From Candidimonas humi (GTDB lineage Bacteria; Pseudomonadota; Gammaproteobacteria; Burkholderiales; Burkholderiaceae_B), in NCBI RefSeq assembly GCF_019166065.1, contig NZ_JAHTBN010000002.1, forward strand, positions 714,639 through 778,638: DNA of 64,000 nt, written 5' to 3'. A model generated the notes under the pieces. It worked only from the letters and a program-made list of their open reading frames with translations, ran no database searches and had not been told where the DNA came from. Positions 36,062-44,788 of the stretch are shown here, piece by piece (position 1 is the stretch's first letter; every line of letters starts with the position of its first letter). The position numbers and the translations under genes were made by a program.

Positions 36062-37006
36062 ATGCTGCGTTTCGTAATGTCGCGGATAGTCATGGCCATA
36101 CCGACGCTGCTGATCGTGTCGGTAGCAGTGTTCGTGCTGATCCGCCTGATACCCGGCGACCCCGCGCAATTGCTGCTGGGCGACCTGGCGACGCCGGCCA
36201 GCCTCGCCGACCTGCGCGCGCGCATGGGCCTGAACCAGGGCCTGGCGACGCAGTTCGGCATCTGGCTGCGGCATATGCTGCACGGCGACCTGGGCGTGTC
36301 CATCAGCACCGGCCAGCCGGTGCTGGAACTGGTCTGGAGCCGCTTCCTGGTCAGCGCGCAGATCGTGGTGGCCGCCGTGTTCTTCGCCAGCCTGGTGGCG
36401 GTGCCCGTGGGCATGATCGCGGCCTGGAAGCAGAATCGCGCGCCCGACTTCTTCCTGGTGGGCACGGCCACCTTGTTGGTGTCCATTCCCACGTTCTGGA
36501 TGGGCCTGCTGCTGCTCATCCTGTTCGGCCTGAAGCTGCAGTGGCTGCCGGTGGTGGGCTATGTGTCGATAAGCGCCGACTGGAAGGCCGGCCTGCTGTA
36601 CCTGGCCATGCCGGTGCTGACCCTGTTCCTGCACGAAATCGGGGTGCTGATGCGCATGGCGCGGGCCAGCACGCTGGAAGTGCTGGGGCTGGACTACATC
36701 ACGCATGCCCGCGCCAAGGGGCTGTCCGAAACCACGGTGCTGATGCGCCACGCGCTGCGCAATGCCTTCGGCCCGACCTGGACGCTGATCGGCCTGGTGA
36801 TGGGGCATTTGCTGGGCGGCATCGCGGTAGTCGAAACCGTGTTCACCATACCCGGCCTGGGCCGGCTGCTGGTGGACGCGATTTTCTCGCGCGATTATCC
36901 GGTGATACAGGGCTGCCTGCTGTTCGTGGCGGTGATATATGTGGCGGTGAATCTCGTGATCGATCTTTGCTATCCGCTGTTCGACCCCAGGGTGGCGGCG
37001 GAATGA
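36062..37006 (+). CDS. ABC transporter permease, DppB/OppB type
   Basis: A 314-residue inner-membrane permease of the peptide family with about six helices (start MLRFVMSRIVMAIPTLLIVSVAVFVLIRLIPGDP, shortened here: RIVMAIPTLL) and the EAA coupling loop around YITHARAKGLSE. Overlaps the next permease gene by 4 bp (ATGA). Second peptide-type importer of the window; its binding protein is encoded convergently at 40263-41822. Confidence 0.92.
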   Translation: MLRFVMSRIVMAIPTLLIVSVAVFVLIRLIPGDPAQLLLGDLATPASLADLRARMGLNQGLATQFGIWLRHMLHGDLGVSISTGQPVLELVWSRFLVSAQIVVAAVFFASLVAVPVGMIAAWKQNRAPDFFLVGTATLLVSIPTFWMGLLLLILFGLKLQWLPVVGYVSISADWKAGLLYLAMPVLTLFLHEIGVLMRMARASTLEVLGLDYITHARAKGLSETTVLMRHALRNAFGPTWTLIGLVMGHLLGGIAVVETVFTIPGLGRLLVDAIFSRDYPVIQGCLLFVAVIYVAVNLVIDLCYPLFDPRVAAE

Positions 37007-37824
37007 GGCGCCGCATCGCAGCCAATGCGCTGGTGGGCGGCGCCATCGTGGCCTTGGTGGTGGCCGCCGCCGTGATGGGCGTGCTCTGGACGCCGCACAA
37101 TCCCTTGCAGATCAACTTCGCGGCGCGCCTGAAGCCGCCCGGCGCGCAATTCCTGCTGGGCACGGACGAGTTCGGCCGCGACGAGCTGTCGCGGCTGCTG
37201 GCGGGGGCGTCCATCAGCGTCTGGATCAGCCTGCTGACGGTGACTTTCGCCGTCGTCGCCGGCACCGTCATCGGCGTGGTGACGGGCTTCGTGCGAGGCT
37301 GGACCGATCGCATCATCATGGCTTTCAATAACGCGCTGCTGGCGTTTCCGGGCCTGCTGCTGGCGCTGGGGCTGCTGGCCGTGCTGGGGGCCAACGAATA
37401 CGGCATCATTTTCGCGCTGGGCCTGGCGTACACGCCTTCGGTGACGCGCGTGGTGCGCGGCTCGGTGCTGTCTCTGCGAGAAAAAGAATTCATCGAGGCC
37501 TCGCGCGTGATGGGCAATTCCGAGCTCTACACCATGTGCCGCCACGTGCTGCCCAATTGCCTGGCGCCGCTGACGGTGCTGGCGACCTCGATGTTCGGCT
37601 GGGCCATCCTGGCCGAGAGCGCGCTGTCCTTCCTGGGGCTGGGCGTGCCGCCGCCGGCGCCCACCTGGGGCAATATGCTGGCCGCCGCGCGGCCCTTCAT
37701 GGCCCAGGCCACTTATCTGTCGATCCTGCCCGGCCTGTGCATCGCCGTGGCGCTGCTGGGCATCAACCTGCTGGGCGACGCGATCCGCGACAGGCTCGAT
37801 CCGCGCATGCGAGGTTCCCAATGA
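37003..37824 (+). CDS. ABC transporter permease, DppC/OppC type
   Basis: A 273-residue permease with FLLGTDEFGRDELSRLLAG, an EAA loop near FIEASRVMGNSE and the C-terminal LLGDAIRDRLDPRM. The ATG at 37003 overlaps the upstream stop (ATGA) and the downstream ATPase gene starts inside its own stop codon (ATGA at 37821), so the three are translationally coupled. The N-terminal cytoplasmic tail is shorter than usual. Confidence 0.92.
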   Translation: MRRRIAANALVGGAIVALVVAAAVMGVLWTPHNPLQINFAARLKPPGAQFLLGTDEFGRDELSRLLAGASISVWISLLTVTFAVVAGTVIGVVTGFVRGWTDRIIMAFNNALLAFPGLLLALGLLAVLGANEYGIIFALGLAYTPSVTRVVRGSVLSLREKEFIEASRVMGNSELYTMCRHVLPNCLAPLTVLATSMFGWAILAESALSFLGLGVPPPAPTWGNMLAAARPFMAQATYLSILPGLCIAVALLGINLLGDAIRDRLDPRMRGSQ

Positions 37825-39476
37825 AGCCGCTGGTCTCGGTCTCGCATTTGTCCCTGAGCGTCGGCGCGGGCGGCCGGGAAATCGTCAGCGACGTGTCCTT
37901 CGATATCGCGCCCGGCGAGATGCTGGGCATCGTGGGCGAGTCGGGCAGCGGCAAGACCCAGGTGGCGCGCGCCATCGTCGGCCTGACGCCGCCGCCCCTG
38001 GTGCGCGCGGCAGGCAGCATCCTGTTCGACGGTGTCGACATGACGCGCGCCAATGCACGTACGCTGCGCCGCTTGCGCGGGGCGCGCATCGGCATGGTGT
38101 TCCAGGAGCCCATGACTTCGCTGAATCCGTCCATGACCATAGGACGCCAGCTGGAAGAAGGCCTGGAGCTGCATCGCAAGGACTTGAACGCCGCGGCTCG
38201 CCGCGAGCGCGTGCTGGACATGCTGGCGCGCGTGGGCATCCGCGATCCGGCCGCGGCGCTGCGGGCGTGGCCGCACGAATTCTCGGGCGGCATGCGCCAG
38301 CGCATGATGCTGGCCTCGGTGATGTTGCTGGAGCCGGCGCTGCTGATCGCCGACGAACCCACCACCGCGCTGGATGCCGTGGTGCAGCGCGACGTGATGG
38401 AGTTGATGGTGGGCCTGACGCGCGAGCACGGCACGGCGGTGCTGATGATCAGCCACGACCTGCCGATGGTGGCGCGCTACACCGAACGCATGGTGGTCAT
38501 GCAGGGCGGCAAGGTCCTGGAAACGGGCGCGACCGCGGACATCCTCGCGCACCCGCGCCATCCCTACACTCGCAAGCTGCTCGACGCCATGCCGCGGCCC
38601 CGCCCGGCGCGCCCGGAACCGGCCGCGGAGCCGATCGTCGAAGTGCGGGGCCTGCAAGTGGAATATCGCGGCCGCAGCCGCCTGTTCTCGCGCAGCGCGC
38701 CGGTGCATGCGCTGCGCGGCATCGACCTGCACGTGCGGCCCGGCGAGGTGGTGGCGGTGGTGGGCGGTTCGGGGTCGGGCAAGACGACGCTGGGCCGCGC
38801 GATAGCCGGCCTGCTGGCGCCTCGCGGCGGGCAGATCCTGTTCCAGGGGCGGCCGGTGGATCGCCACGGCCCCGGCTGGACGGACTATCGCCTGAACTGC
38901 CAGATGGTGTTCCAGGACCCTTATTCGTCGCTGGATCCGCGCATGACCATAGGGCAGCAGGTGGGCGAGGGCTTGCGTCCTTTCACGCAGCTCGACGCCG
39001 CCGCAAAGCGGGACAGGGTGCGAGAGGTGCTGGAAGAGGTCGGCCTGGGCGGCGACTATGCCCGGCGCTATCCGCACGAGCTTTCGGGCGGCCAGCGCCA
39101 GCGCGTGGCGATCGCGCGGGCCGTGGTGCGCCGGCCGTCGTTCGTGATCGCCGACGAGCCCGTGTCGGCGCTGGATGTGACGGTGCGCGCCCAGGTGCTG
39201 GACTTGTTCGCCAGGCTGCAGGAACGCCACGGTTTTTCGTGCCTGTTCATCAGCCACGACCTGGGCGTGGTCGAGCAGGTCGCCGACCGGGTCGTGGTGA
39301 TGCGCGAGGGCGCCATCGTCGAGCAGGGCACGCGCGACGAGATTTTCGGGCGGCCGCGCGATGCATACACGCGCACCCTGCTATCGGCGATCCCGGCTCT
39401 GGAATCGACTGCAGACGGCGGAGTAAGACTGCGCTGGCGCCTGCCAGCGGACGGCAGCGACGCGCCGTCCGCCTGA
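37821..39476 (+). CDS. fused dual ATPase of the second peptide-type ABC transporter
   Basis: A 551-residue tandem ATPase. The first half has Walker A GESGSGKT and signature FSGGMRQRMM; the second has GGSGSGKT and LSGGQRQRV. Both have Walker B with DEP. It is shorter than the DppD-DppF fusion at 25193, and the Cys-rich oligopeptide tails are absent, which suggests a different substrate. ATGA overlap with the permease gene. A GntR regulator follows 36 bp later. Confidence 0.92.
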   Translation: MKPLVSVSHLSLSVGAGGREIVSDVSFDIAPGEMLGIVGESGSGKTQVARAIVGLTPPPLVRAAGSILFDGVDMTRANARTLRRLRGARIGMVFQEPMTSLNPSMTIGRQLEEGLELHRKDLNAAARRERVLDMLARVGIRDPAAALRAWPHEFSGGMRQRMMLASVMLLEPALLIADEPTTALDAVVQRDVMELMVGLTREHGTAVLMISHDLPMVARYTERMVVMQGGKVLETGATADILAHPRHPYTRKLLDAMPRPRPARPEPAAEPIVEVRGLQVEYRGRSRLFSRSAPVHALRGIDLHVRPGEVVAVVGGSGSGKTTLGRAIAGLLAPRGGQILFQGRPVDRHGPGWTDYRLNCQMVFQDPYSSLDPRMTIGQQVGEGLRPFTQLDAAAKRDRVREVLEEVGLGGDYARRYPHELSGGQRQRVAIARAVVRRPSFVIADEPVSALDVTVRAQVLDLFARLQERHGFSCLFISHDLGVVEQVADRVVVMREGAIVEQGTRDEIFGRPRDAYTRTLLSAIPALESTADGGVRLRWRLPADGSDAPSA

Positions 39477-39511
39477 TCCGACGCCAGGGCTTGAAGGGAG
39501 GAGCGCGCCTC

Positions 39512-40132
39512 ATGCCGAAGAAAAAAACGGCAGGCCAGTCCAGCCTGGCCGACCGCATCGCCCATGACATACAGTCCGGAAATTACGGGGCGGGCGCCTG
39601 GCTGAAGCAGATAGACATGCAGGAACGCTACGAGGCCAAGCGGCTCGATGTGCGGCGCGCGCTCGACCAACTAGTGCACAAGCGCCTGATCGAGCATATT
39701 CCCAATCGCGGCTATCACGTCTACGCCATGAGCCAGCAGCGCCAGGACGAGATCCGCGACATACGCGTCATGCTGGAGACGGGCGCCGCGGCGGACCTGG
39801 TCGCCCATGCCACGCAGGCCCGCATCAAGAATTTGCGCGCGCTGGCCGAACGCTTCGCGGGACTGCTGCACGAAGGCACTTTGCTCGACCAATACGAGGT
39901 CAACCTGGCCTTTCACTCGGCCATGTACGACATTTGTTCCAACCGCGAGCTGGCAAGCCTGATCGAGGATATGCGCGGCCGCGCGCCCTCGGCGCCCGCC
40001 ACCCAGTGGTGGACGCGCGCGCGCATCGAGCAGTCGGCGCGCGAGCATTTCCAGATCGTCGAGGCCATCGAGGCGCGCGACGCGGCGCGCCTGCGCAAGA
40101 TCATTGCGGCGCACATCAACCAGGACGCCTGA
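39512..40132 (+). CDS. GntR-family (FCD-type) transcriptional regulator
   Basis: A 206-residue regulator. Residues 10-70 form a GntR winged helix (SSLADRIAHDIQSGNYGAGA and RLDVRRALDQLVHKRLIEH), followed by an all-helical FCD effector domain. The start at 39512 is preceded by GGGAGGAG. It is the last gene of the forward ABC operon (36 bp after the ATPase) and is likely to regulate it. Effector probably an organic acid or amino acid derivative, as for FCD proteins. Confidence 0.9.
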   Translation: MPKKKTAGQSSLADRIAHDIQSGNYGAGAWLKQIDMQERYEAKRLDVRRALDQLVHKRLIEHIPNRGYHVYAMSQQRQDEIRDIRVMLETGAAADLVAHATQARIKNLRALAERFAGLLHEGTLLDQYEVNLAFHSAMYDICSNRELASLIEDMRGRAPSAPATQWWTRARIEQSAREHFQIVEAIEARDAARLRKIIAAHINQDA

Positions 40133-40150
40133 GCGCGCGCCAGCGCCCAC

Positions 40151-40228
40151 GATGCCGCCTGGCCGGCTTTACGCTGTGACGCATCGGTGCCGCCTGGCTG
40201 GTTTGGCCCTGTGAGACATAGATGCCGC
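40151..40228. repeat. 35-bp imperfect tandem repeat
   Basis: Two imperfect copies, 40151-40185 and 40186-40220, share GCCGCCTGGC and TGTGA blocks, and the first bases of a third copy begin at 40221 (GATGCCGCG). It lies in the convergent gap between the GntR and binding-protein genes. Function unknown; it may have arisen by local slippage. Confidence 0.55.
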
Positions 40229-40252
40229 GACGCGCTGCCGGCGCGTCGCGGC
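40224..40252. terminator. 12-bp perfect hairpin between convergent genes
   Basis: GCCGCGACGCGC-TGCCG-GCGCGTCGCGGC is a perfect 12-bp stem between the forward GntR gene ending at 40132 and the reverse binding-protein gene ending at 40263. No U-tract is seen. A bidirectional terminator is the simplest reading. Confidence 0.6.
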
Positions 40253-40262
40253 GAGCATCGGA

Positions 40263-41822
40263 TTATTTCGCGGTCTTCTCCACTTCCCACAGCCGCGGCG
40301 CCTTCACCGCCCAGGGCCGATAGCCCTTGATGTCGCTGCGGTAGGCGACGATGTCCACCGGGTTGTACAGCGGCACCATGGGCGCATCGGCGATGAACAT
40401 CTGGTGCAACTGGTCGAAGATCTTCTGGCGCTGGGCATGGTCGACGTCCAGGTCGGCCTCTTTCAGCAGCTTGCTGGCTTGCGGGTTGTCCCAGACCTTG
40501 CGCGGTTGCCTGGTCTTGTCGCCGGTCACCGAATCGAAGCTCAGGGCGGGGTCCATGCGCGCCGAGTACGGGAAGGACATGAGCTGGTATTTGCCGGTGT
40601 TGTAGCGGTCCAGCATGGCGGCCCATTCCATTACGTCCAGCCGCGTGTTGATGCCCGCCGCCTGCAGCATGGCCTGCAGCAGCACGGCCGCCTGGTATGT
40701 CTGCGGAAAGCGCTTGGTGGCCATCAGCGTCAGTGTCTGGCCCTTGTAGCCGGCTTCCTGCAGCAGCTTGTGCGACAGCGCCGGATCGTACGTCCAGCCC
40801 TTTTGCTGCACAGGGCCATAGTAGGACGAGGCCTTGGGCACGATGGAATTGTTGGGCTGGGCCAGGCCATAGGAAACCGCCTCCACGAGCTGCTTGTCGT
40901 CGATGGCGTGGGCGATGGCCTGGCGCAGCTTGACGTTGGACAACAGCGGATCGCGGGTCTGCATCAGCAGGCCCGACATGCTGAGCACGGGAGCGTGGGC
41001 GACCTTGATGCCGGGCACTTTTTCCAGCACTGCCGCGTCGCTGTCGGGCAGGTCGTCGATGATGTCGATGTCGCCGCGCTGCAGGGCCGCCTTGGCGGTG
41101 GACGCATCGGGCACGACCATGAAGCGCACCTCATCGACCAGCGGGCGCTTGGAACCCGTGTAGCCGTCGGACTTGCCCGGCGGGTTGGCATAGCCGGCGT
41201 AGCGGGTCAGCCGCACGTATTGGCCGCGCTTCCATTCGGTGAAGGCGAAGGGGCCGGTGCCTATGGGCTTGTCCCAGGTGCCGTCGGGCTTGACCGAGGC
41301 TTTCTGCAGGATGCCGGTGCCTCCGCAATCGACGCGGGCGAGCGAGGTCAGGAACAGGCCGTTCGGCTGGGCCAGGTGAAACACCACGGTATCCGGGTCG
41401 GGGGCGTCCACGCCCGTTACCTTGGCGCCGTCGCGCCCGTCGAAGGCGCTGCGGCAGCGCCAGCCGGTCTTGGGATCCATGTCGCGCTGCCAGGTCCAGA
41501 GCACGTCGGCCGAGCTGAAGGGCGCGCCGTTCTGGAACTTCACGCCCTGGCGCAGCTTGAAGGTATAGGTCTTGCCGTCGGGGCTGATGTCTACCGACTT
41601 GGCCAGCAGCGGCCGCACCGTGGCGTCTTCGCCATAGGCCACCAGGCCTTCGACCACCTGCATGACCACGGCGTCGCTGTTGCTGTCGCGGTTGACCCCG
41701 GGGTCGCTGGAACGGATGTCCGCGGTGATGGAGATGCGCAGGGTAGAGGGCGCCGTGGCGGCGCCGGCTGCGGCGCCCAGTGTCAGGGCGGCGGCCGCCG
41801 CCAGCAGGGAAGAGGTCTTCAT
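40263..41822 (-). CDS. ABC transporter substrate-binding protein, peptide type (SBP family 5)
   Basis: A 519-residue periplasmic binding protein with a signal peptide (MKTSSLLAAAAALTLGAAAG) and the SBP-5 features DSNSDAVVMQVVEGLV and GKTYTFKLRQGVKFQNGAPF. It is probably the receptor of the convergent permease/ATPase operon at 36062-39476, which has no binding-protein gene of its own. Its ATG overlaps the stop of the upstream C45-family gene (ATGA at 41819-41822), so both are expressed together. Confidence 0.93.
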   Translation of the reverse strand: MKTSSLLAAAAALTLGAAAGAATAPSTLRISITADIRSSDPGVNRDSNSDAVVMQVVEGLVAYGEDATVRPLLAKSVDISPDGKTYTFKLRQGVKFQNGAPFSSADVLWTWQRDMDPKTGWRCRSAFDGRDGAKVTGVDAPDPDTVVFHLAQPNGLFLTSLARVDCGGTGILQKASVKPDGTWDKPIGTGPFAFTEWKRGQYVRLTRYAGYANPPGKSDGYTGSKRPLVDEVRFMVVPDASTAKAALQRGDIDIIDDLPDSDAAVLEKVPGIKVAHAPVLSMSGLLMQTRDPLLSNVKLRQAIAHAIDDKQLVEAVSYGLAQPNNSIVPKASSYYGPVQQKGWTYDPALSHKLLQEAGYKGQTLTLMATKRFPQTYQAAVLLQAMLQAAGINTRLDVMEWAAMLDRYNTGKYQLMSFPYSARMDPALSFDSVTGDKTRQPRKVWDNPQASKLLKEADLDVDHAQRQKIFDQLHQMFIADAPMVPLYNPVDIVAYRSDIKGYRPWAVKAPRLWEVEKTAK

Positions 41823-43000
41823 GGTTTTTTACTCCGGGATGCGCTGCGGGGTTTCGGCTGGGCGGAACCATACGGGACCAGTTCCGGGTCTGCCGTGAGG
41901 CTGTAGCGGGTAAATATGCGGTTTTGTGCCGGCAGCGGCGCGACGTCCATGACGCCGGAGGCGGGCTCCATGACCACCATGGCGACCGATGCCGAAAGAT
42001 TGGCATGGCTGCCCGGGCGCGGAGGCCGGCATACCGAATAAGGAGCGCCGAAGTCGTCGAACAGCGCGCGCTTCAGGTCGTCCATCGTGAGCGCCGGCTT
42101 TTCATTGAGCAAGCGGCGCACGCGCCAGTCGCGGTAGGCGCTTTCGGGCATGCTGGCCCGGCCGGTGTCGCGCAGCTTGCACAAGGCCGTCGCGTTGATC
42201 CAGTGGTTGGCGTGCACGATGAGGTCGTCGGCGTCCGGATACACCGGAAACGCCTCGTCGGGGGCGCATTCGTAATCGATGCCGAAGCCTTCGGCCATGC
42301 CGAGCATGATGTTGTTGGAGCAGGACTTGGGCGTGGCGGCCACGGCCTTGATGGCCAGCGCGAAGTGCTGCTGTTCCAGCACTTTGCGGCGGATCAAGGA
42401 CAGGGGCACCCCGACTTGCTTGAAGTCGCGTTCGGATTCCAGGTAATTGGCGGTAATGGAAATGCCCGCGCTGTTCAGGCCGCTGCGCGCCAGGCCACCC
42501 GCCTCGACGAAGGTGAGGAAGTCGGGCCCGTCGTCGTTATGCACGCGCAGCACGATGGAGGTTTCGGCGCATTCGGCGCGCCAGTCCCAGTTCTGTCCAT
42601 GGATCAGCTTGCCGTTGGCCGAACGGCCGGGCAGGATCAGCGCCCCGGTGCAGCCATCGTCCGGCTCGAGTTCGGCGGCCTGGTCCTTTTCGGCGCGCGC
42701 CTTGGCTACCACCTCGGTGCGCGCGTTGATCATGACTATGTCTTCGAAGGGCACCTTGGCGCCCTTGGCGATGCCGTGCATCTCTTCAATATAGTGCGGG
42801 GCGAAGCTTTCGATGTCGCGCGCGAAATCCTTGATGAGCCGGCTGCGCGCCGCCGAGCCGTAGCCCAGCGAGGCCAATGTCTGGCCATACATGGCCGCGC
42901 TCTTGGCGATGCGGTCGGCGGCTTGCCGCCCATACGACCGCCCGCGTTTTTCGGGCGTGCCGGAAACGGAAACAAAAGGGAATTGCTGGATTTTCGGCAT
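41819..43000 (-). CDS. C45-family autoproteolytic acyltransferase/amidohydrolase
   Basis: A 393-residue protein of the acyl-CoA:6-aminopenicillanic acid acyltransferase (C45) family. Self-cleavage should expose Cys117 (EPDDGCTGAL) as N-terminal nucleophile; HGQNWDWR after it is a family hallmark. These enzymes hydrolyse or transfer acyl groups on N-acyl amino acids, peptides or beta-lactam-like substrates. No signal peptide, so cytoplasmic. It overlaps the binding-protein gene by 4 bp and probably acts on what the transporter brings in. Confidence 0.9.
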   Translation of the reverse strand: MPKIQQFPFVSVSGTPEKRGRSYGRQAADRIAKSAAMYGQTLASLGYGSAARSRLIKDFARDIESFAPHYIEEMHGIAKGAKVPFEDIVMINARTEVVAKARAEKDQAAELEPDDGCTGALILPGRSANGKLIHGQNWDWRAECAETSIVLRVHNDDGPDFLTFVEAGGLARSGLNSAGISITANYLESERDFKQVGVPLSLIRRKVLEQQHFALAIKAVAATPKSCSNNIMLGMAEGFGIDYECAPDEAFPVYPDADDLIVHANHWINATALCKLRDTGRASMPESAYRDWRVRRLLNEKPALTMDDLKRALFDDFGAPYSVCRPPRPGSHANLSASVAMVVMEPASGVMDVAPLPAQNRIFTRYSLTADPELVPYGSAQPKPRSASRSKKP

Positions 43001-43462
43001 GGTGGAGGGGGCCTGCCCGATAGAAAAAGACGAAGGTGATGCGGAAAATTTTATAGTATTTTTAAGCTAATAAATACAGCGGGTTTTCTCGTACGTAAAT
43101 GGCTGCCCGGGCGTCGAATTACCGGCCGCGGCGCCGCTTGCGGCGATCTTGCCGCCGTGGCCGGGCGTGCTGTTGTATATGCCTGTTGGCAGTAGTATTC
43201 TGGAAAAAATATAGACATACGGCATATTGAACCGCGTGGAATACGCCGGCGCCGATGCGCCGAATAATGCCCGAATGTCGTGTCCCGGAAGTTCGTGCCC
43301 ATCATGAAATTGAGGGATGCGAATTTCCGAGATACGGCGCCAGCTTGCATGTTGAAGCATAGAGGCCGCAGTTGCCTGCTTCAAGTGTTTCGTCCCGTTG
43401 CCCGGCGCTGTCGGCGGCCGGGCAACGGTTTCGGTATTCGCTTATCTTGTTGGGAGGCAGGC
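43001..43462. other. 462-bp gap between the C45 gene and soxC
   Basis: No gene is supported. The end near 43030-43080 is AT-rich and probably holds the reverse C45 promoter (TATAAA-like element near 43050). A small degenerate copy of the palindromic element found at 61663 lies at 43276-43335. Short frames here are shadows of that repeat. Confidence 0.7.
43276..43335. repeat. degenerate short copy of the palindromic element
   Basis: Bases 43276-43312 match the arm of the 61663-61827 element with three mismatches (TGTCGTGTCCCGGAAGTTCG and onward to ATGAAATTGA). The following CGAATTTCCGAGATAC resembles the opposite terminal repeat inverted. Nearly all of the interior seems deleted. It lies 128 bp before soxC. 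Confidence 0.6.
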
Positions 43463-44788
43463 ATGGAGTCCGATACCCTGGTGCAGTTCGATGATTCCGC
43501 GGCATCCGTCGCGGACGAAGAAATGAAGCGGCGGCGCTTTCTCCGGCATGCGGGGGGCGTGCTGGCGGGGGCCGTGGCCTCGGTGGCCACCAATGCTTTC
43601 GGCCAGGGCGAGCCTGCCCCGGCGGCGGCTGCCCCGGCGCAGCCCAAGCCCGAGTATCCGCCCGATGTGCCGCCCTGGACCAAGACGCCCGGCAAGCCCA
43701 TCGACAAACACCCGTACGGCATGCCCTCGCCGTTCGAAAAAGACGTGGCGCTCGATGTGCGCCCCACCGACAAGCAGTATTGGTCGTCGTCGGCGCGCTC
43801 TCCTTTGGAGGACCTGGACGGCATCATCACGCCCAATGGCCTGTTCTACCAGCGGCACCATGGCGGCGTGCCGGCCATCGATCCGGCCTTGCACCGGCTG
43901 ATGATCCACGGCATGGTCGAGAAGCCCTGGCTATTCACCATGGAAGACCTGCGCCGCTTTCCGTCCGTATCGCGGATCCATTTCCTGGAATGTTCCGGCA
44001 ATCCGGGCTATGGCGTGCATGGCAAGACCGCCGCCCAGGCCAACGGGCTGGTCAGTTGCGCCGAATGGACGGGCGTGCCCCTCAAGACGGTATTCGAGGA
44101 AGTCGGGATCAAGCCCGGCGCCAAGTGGGTGGTCGCCGAAGGCGCCGATGCCGCGGCCTTGACGCGCAGCATCCCCATGGAAAAATGCCTCGACGATGCC
44201 TTGCTGGTCTATAGCCAGAACGGCGAGCGCCTGCGGCCCGAACAAGGCTACCCGCTGCGCCTGCTGGTGCCGGGCTTCGAGGGCAATATGAACGTCAAGT
44301 GGCTGCGCCGCCTGCACGTGGTGGATGCCCCGGCCTATTCGCGCGAAGAAACCTCCAAGTACACCGACCTGCAGGCCGACGGCAAGGCGCGCCAATTCAC
44401 CTTCTACATGGAAGCCAAGTCCATCATTACCGCGCCCTCGGGTGGGCAGCGCATTCCCGAGGGTTTCTGTGAAATCCGCGGCATTGCCTGGAGCGGCCAT
44501 GGAAAGATCCGCCACGTAGATGTGTCCGTGGACGGCGGCCGCAACTGGCACCGGGCCGAATTGCAGCTACCCATTTTTTCCAAGGCCTTGACGCGCTTCC
44601 GGTTCCCCTGGAAGTGGGATGGCAAGCCGGCAGTCATCGTCAGCCGCGCCACCGATGAAACCGGCTATGTGCAGCCCTCGCTCGAAGAACTGGTGCGGCT
44701 CCGGAGCCTGAACGGCACATATCACAATAATGCAATGACGCCTTGGCGCATTGCCGAAAACGGGGAGATCACCAATGCGTACGCCTGA
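43463..44788 (+). CDS. soxC: SoxC-like sulfite dehydrogenase molybdenum subunit
   Basis: A 441-residue sulfite oxidase-family protein with a twin-arginine signal (RRRFLRHAGG, residues 23-32), so it is exported folded with its molybdenum cofactor. The cofactor-binding cysteine is C177 in HFLECSGNPGYG. The C-terminal half is the immunoglobulin-like dimerisation domain. It oxidises protein-bound or free sulfur/sulfite to sulfate with SoxD as electron acceptor. The start at 43463 follows GGGAGGC. soxD overlaps by 14 bp; other sox genes are not in the window. Confidence 0.9.
   Translation: MESDTLVQFDDSAASVADEEMKRRRFLRHAGGVLAGAVASVATNAFGQGEPAPAAAAPAQPKPEYPPDVPPWTKTPGKPIDKHPYGMPSPFEKDVALDVRPTDKQYWSSSARSPLEDLDGIITPNGLFYQRHHGGVPAIDPALHRLMIHGMVEKPWLFTMEDLRRFPSVSRIHFLECSGNPGYGVHGKTAAQANGLVSCAEWTGVPLKTVFEEVGIKPGAKWVVAEGADAAALTRSIPMEKCLDDALLVYSQNGERLRPEQGYPLRLLVPGFEGNMNVKWLRRLHVVDAPAYSREETSKYTDLQADGKARQFTFYMEAKSIITAPSGGQRIPEGFCEIRGIAWSGHGKIRHVDVSVDGGRNWHRAELQLPIFSKALTRFRFPWKWDGKPAVIVSRATDETGYVQPSLEELVRLRSLNGTYHNNAMTPWRIAENGEITNAYA

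Noticed and set aside
37713..39257. Reverse frame of 514 codons opposite the second fused ATPase
   Set aside because: Same pattern: His/Arg-rich shadow of a clear ABC ATPase.
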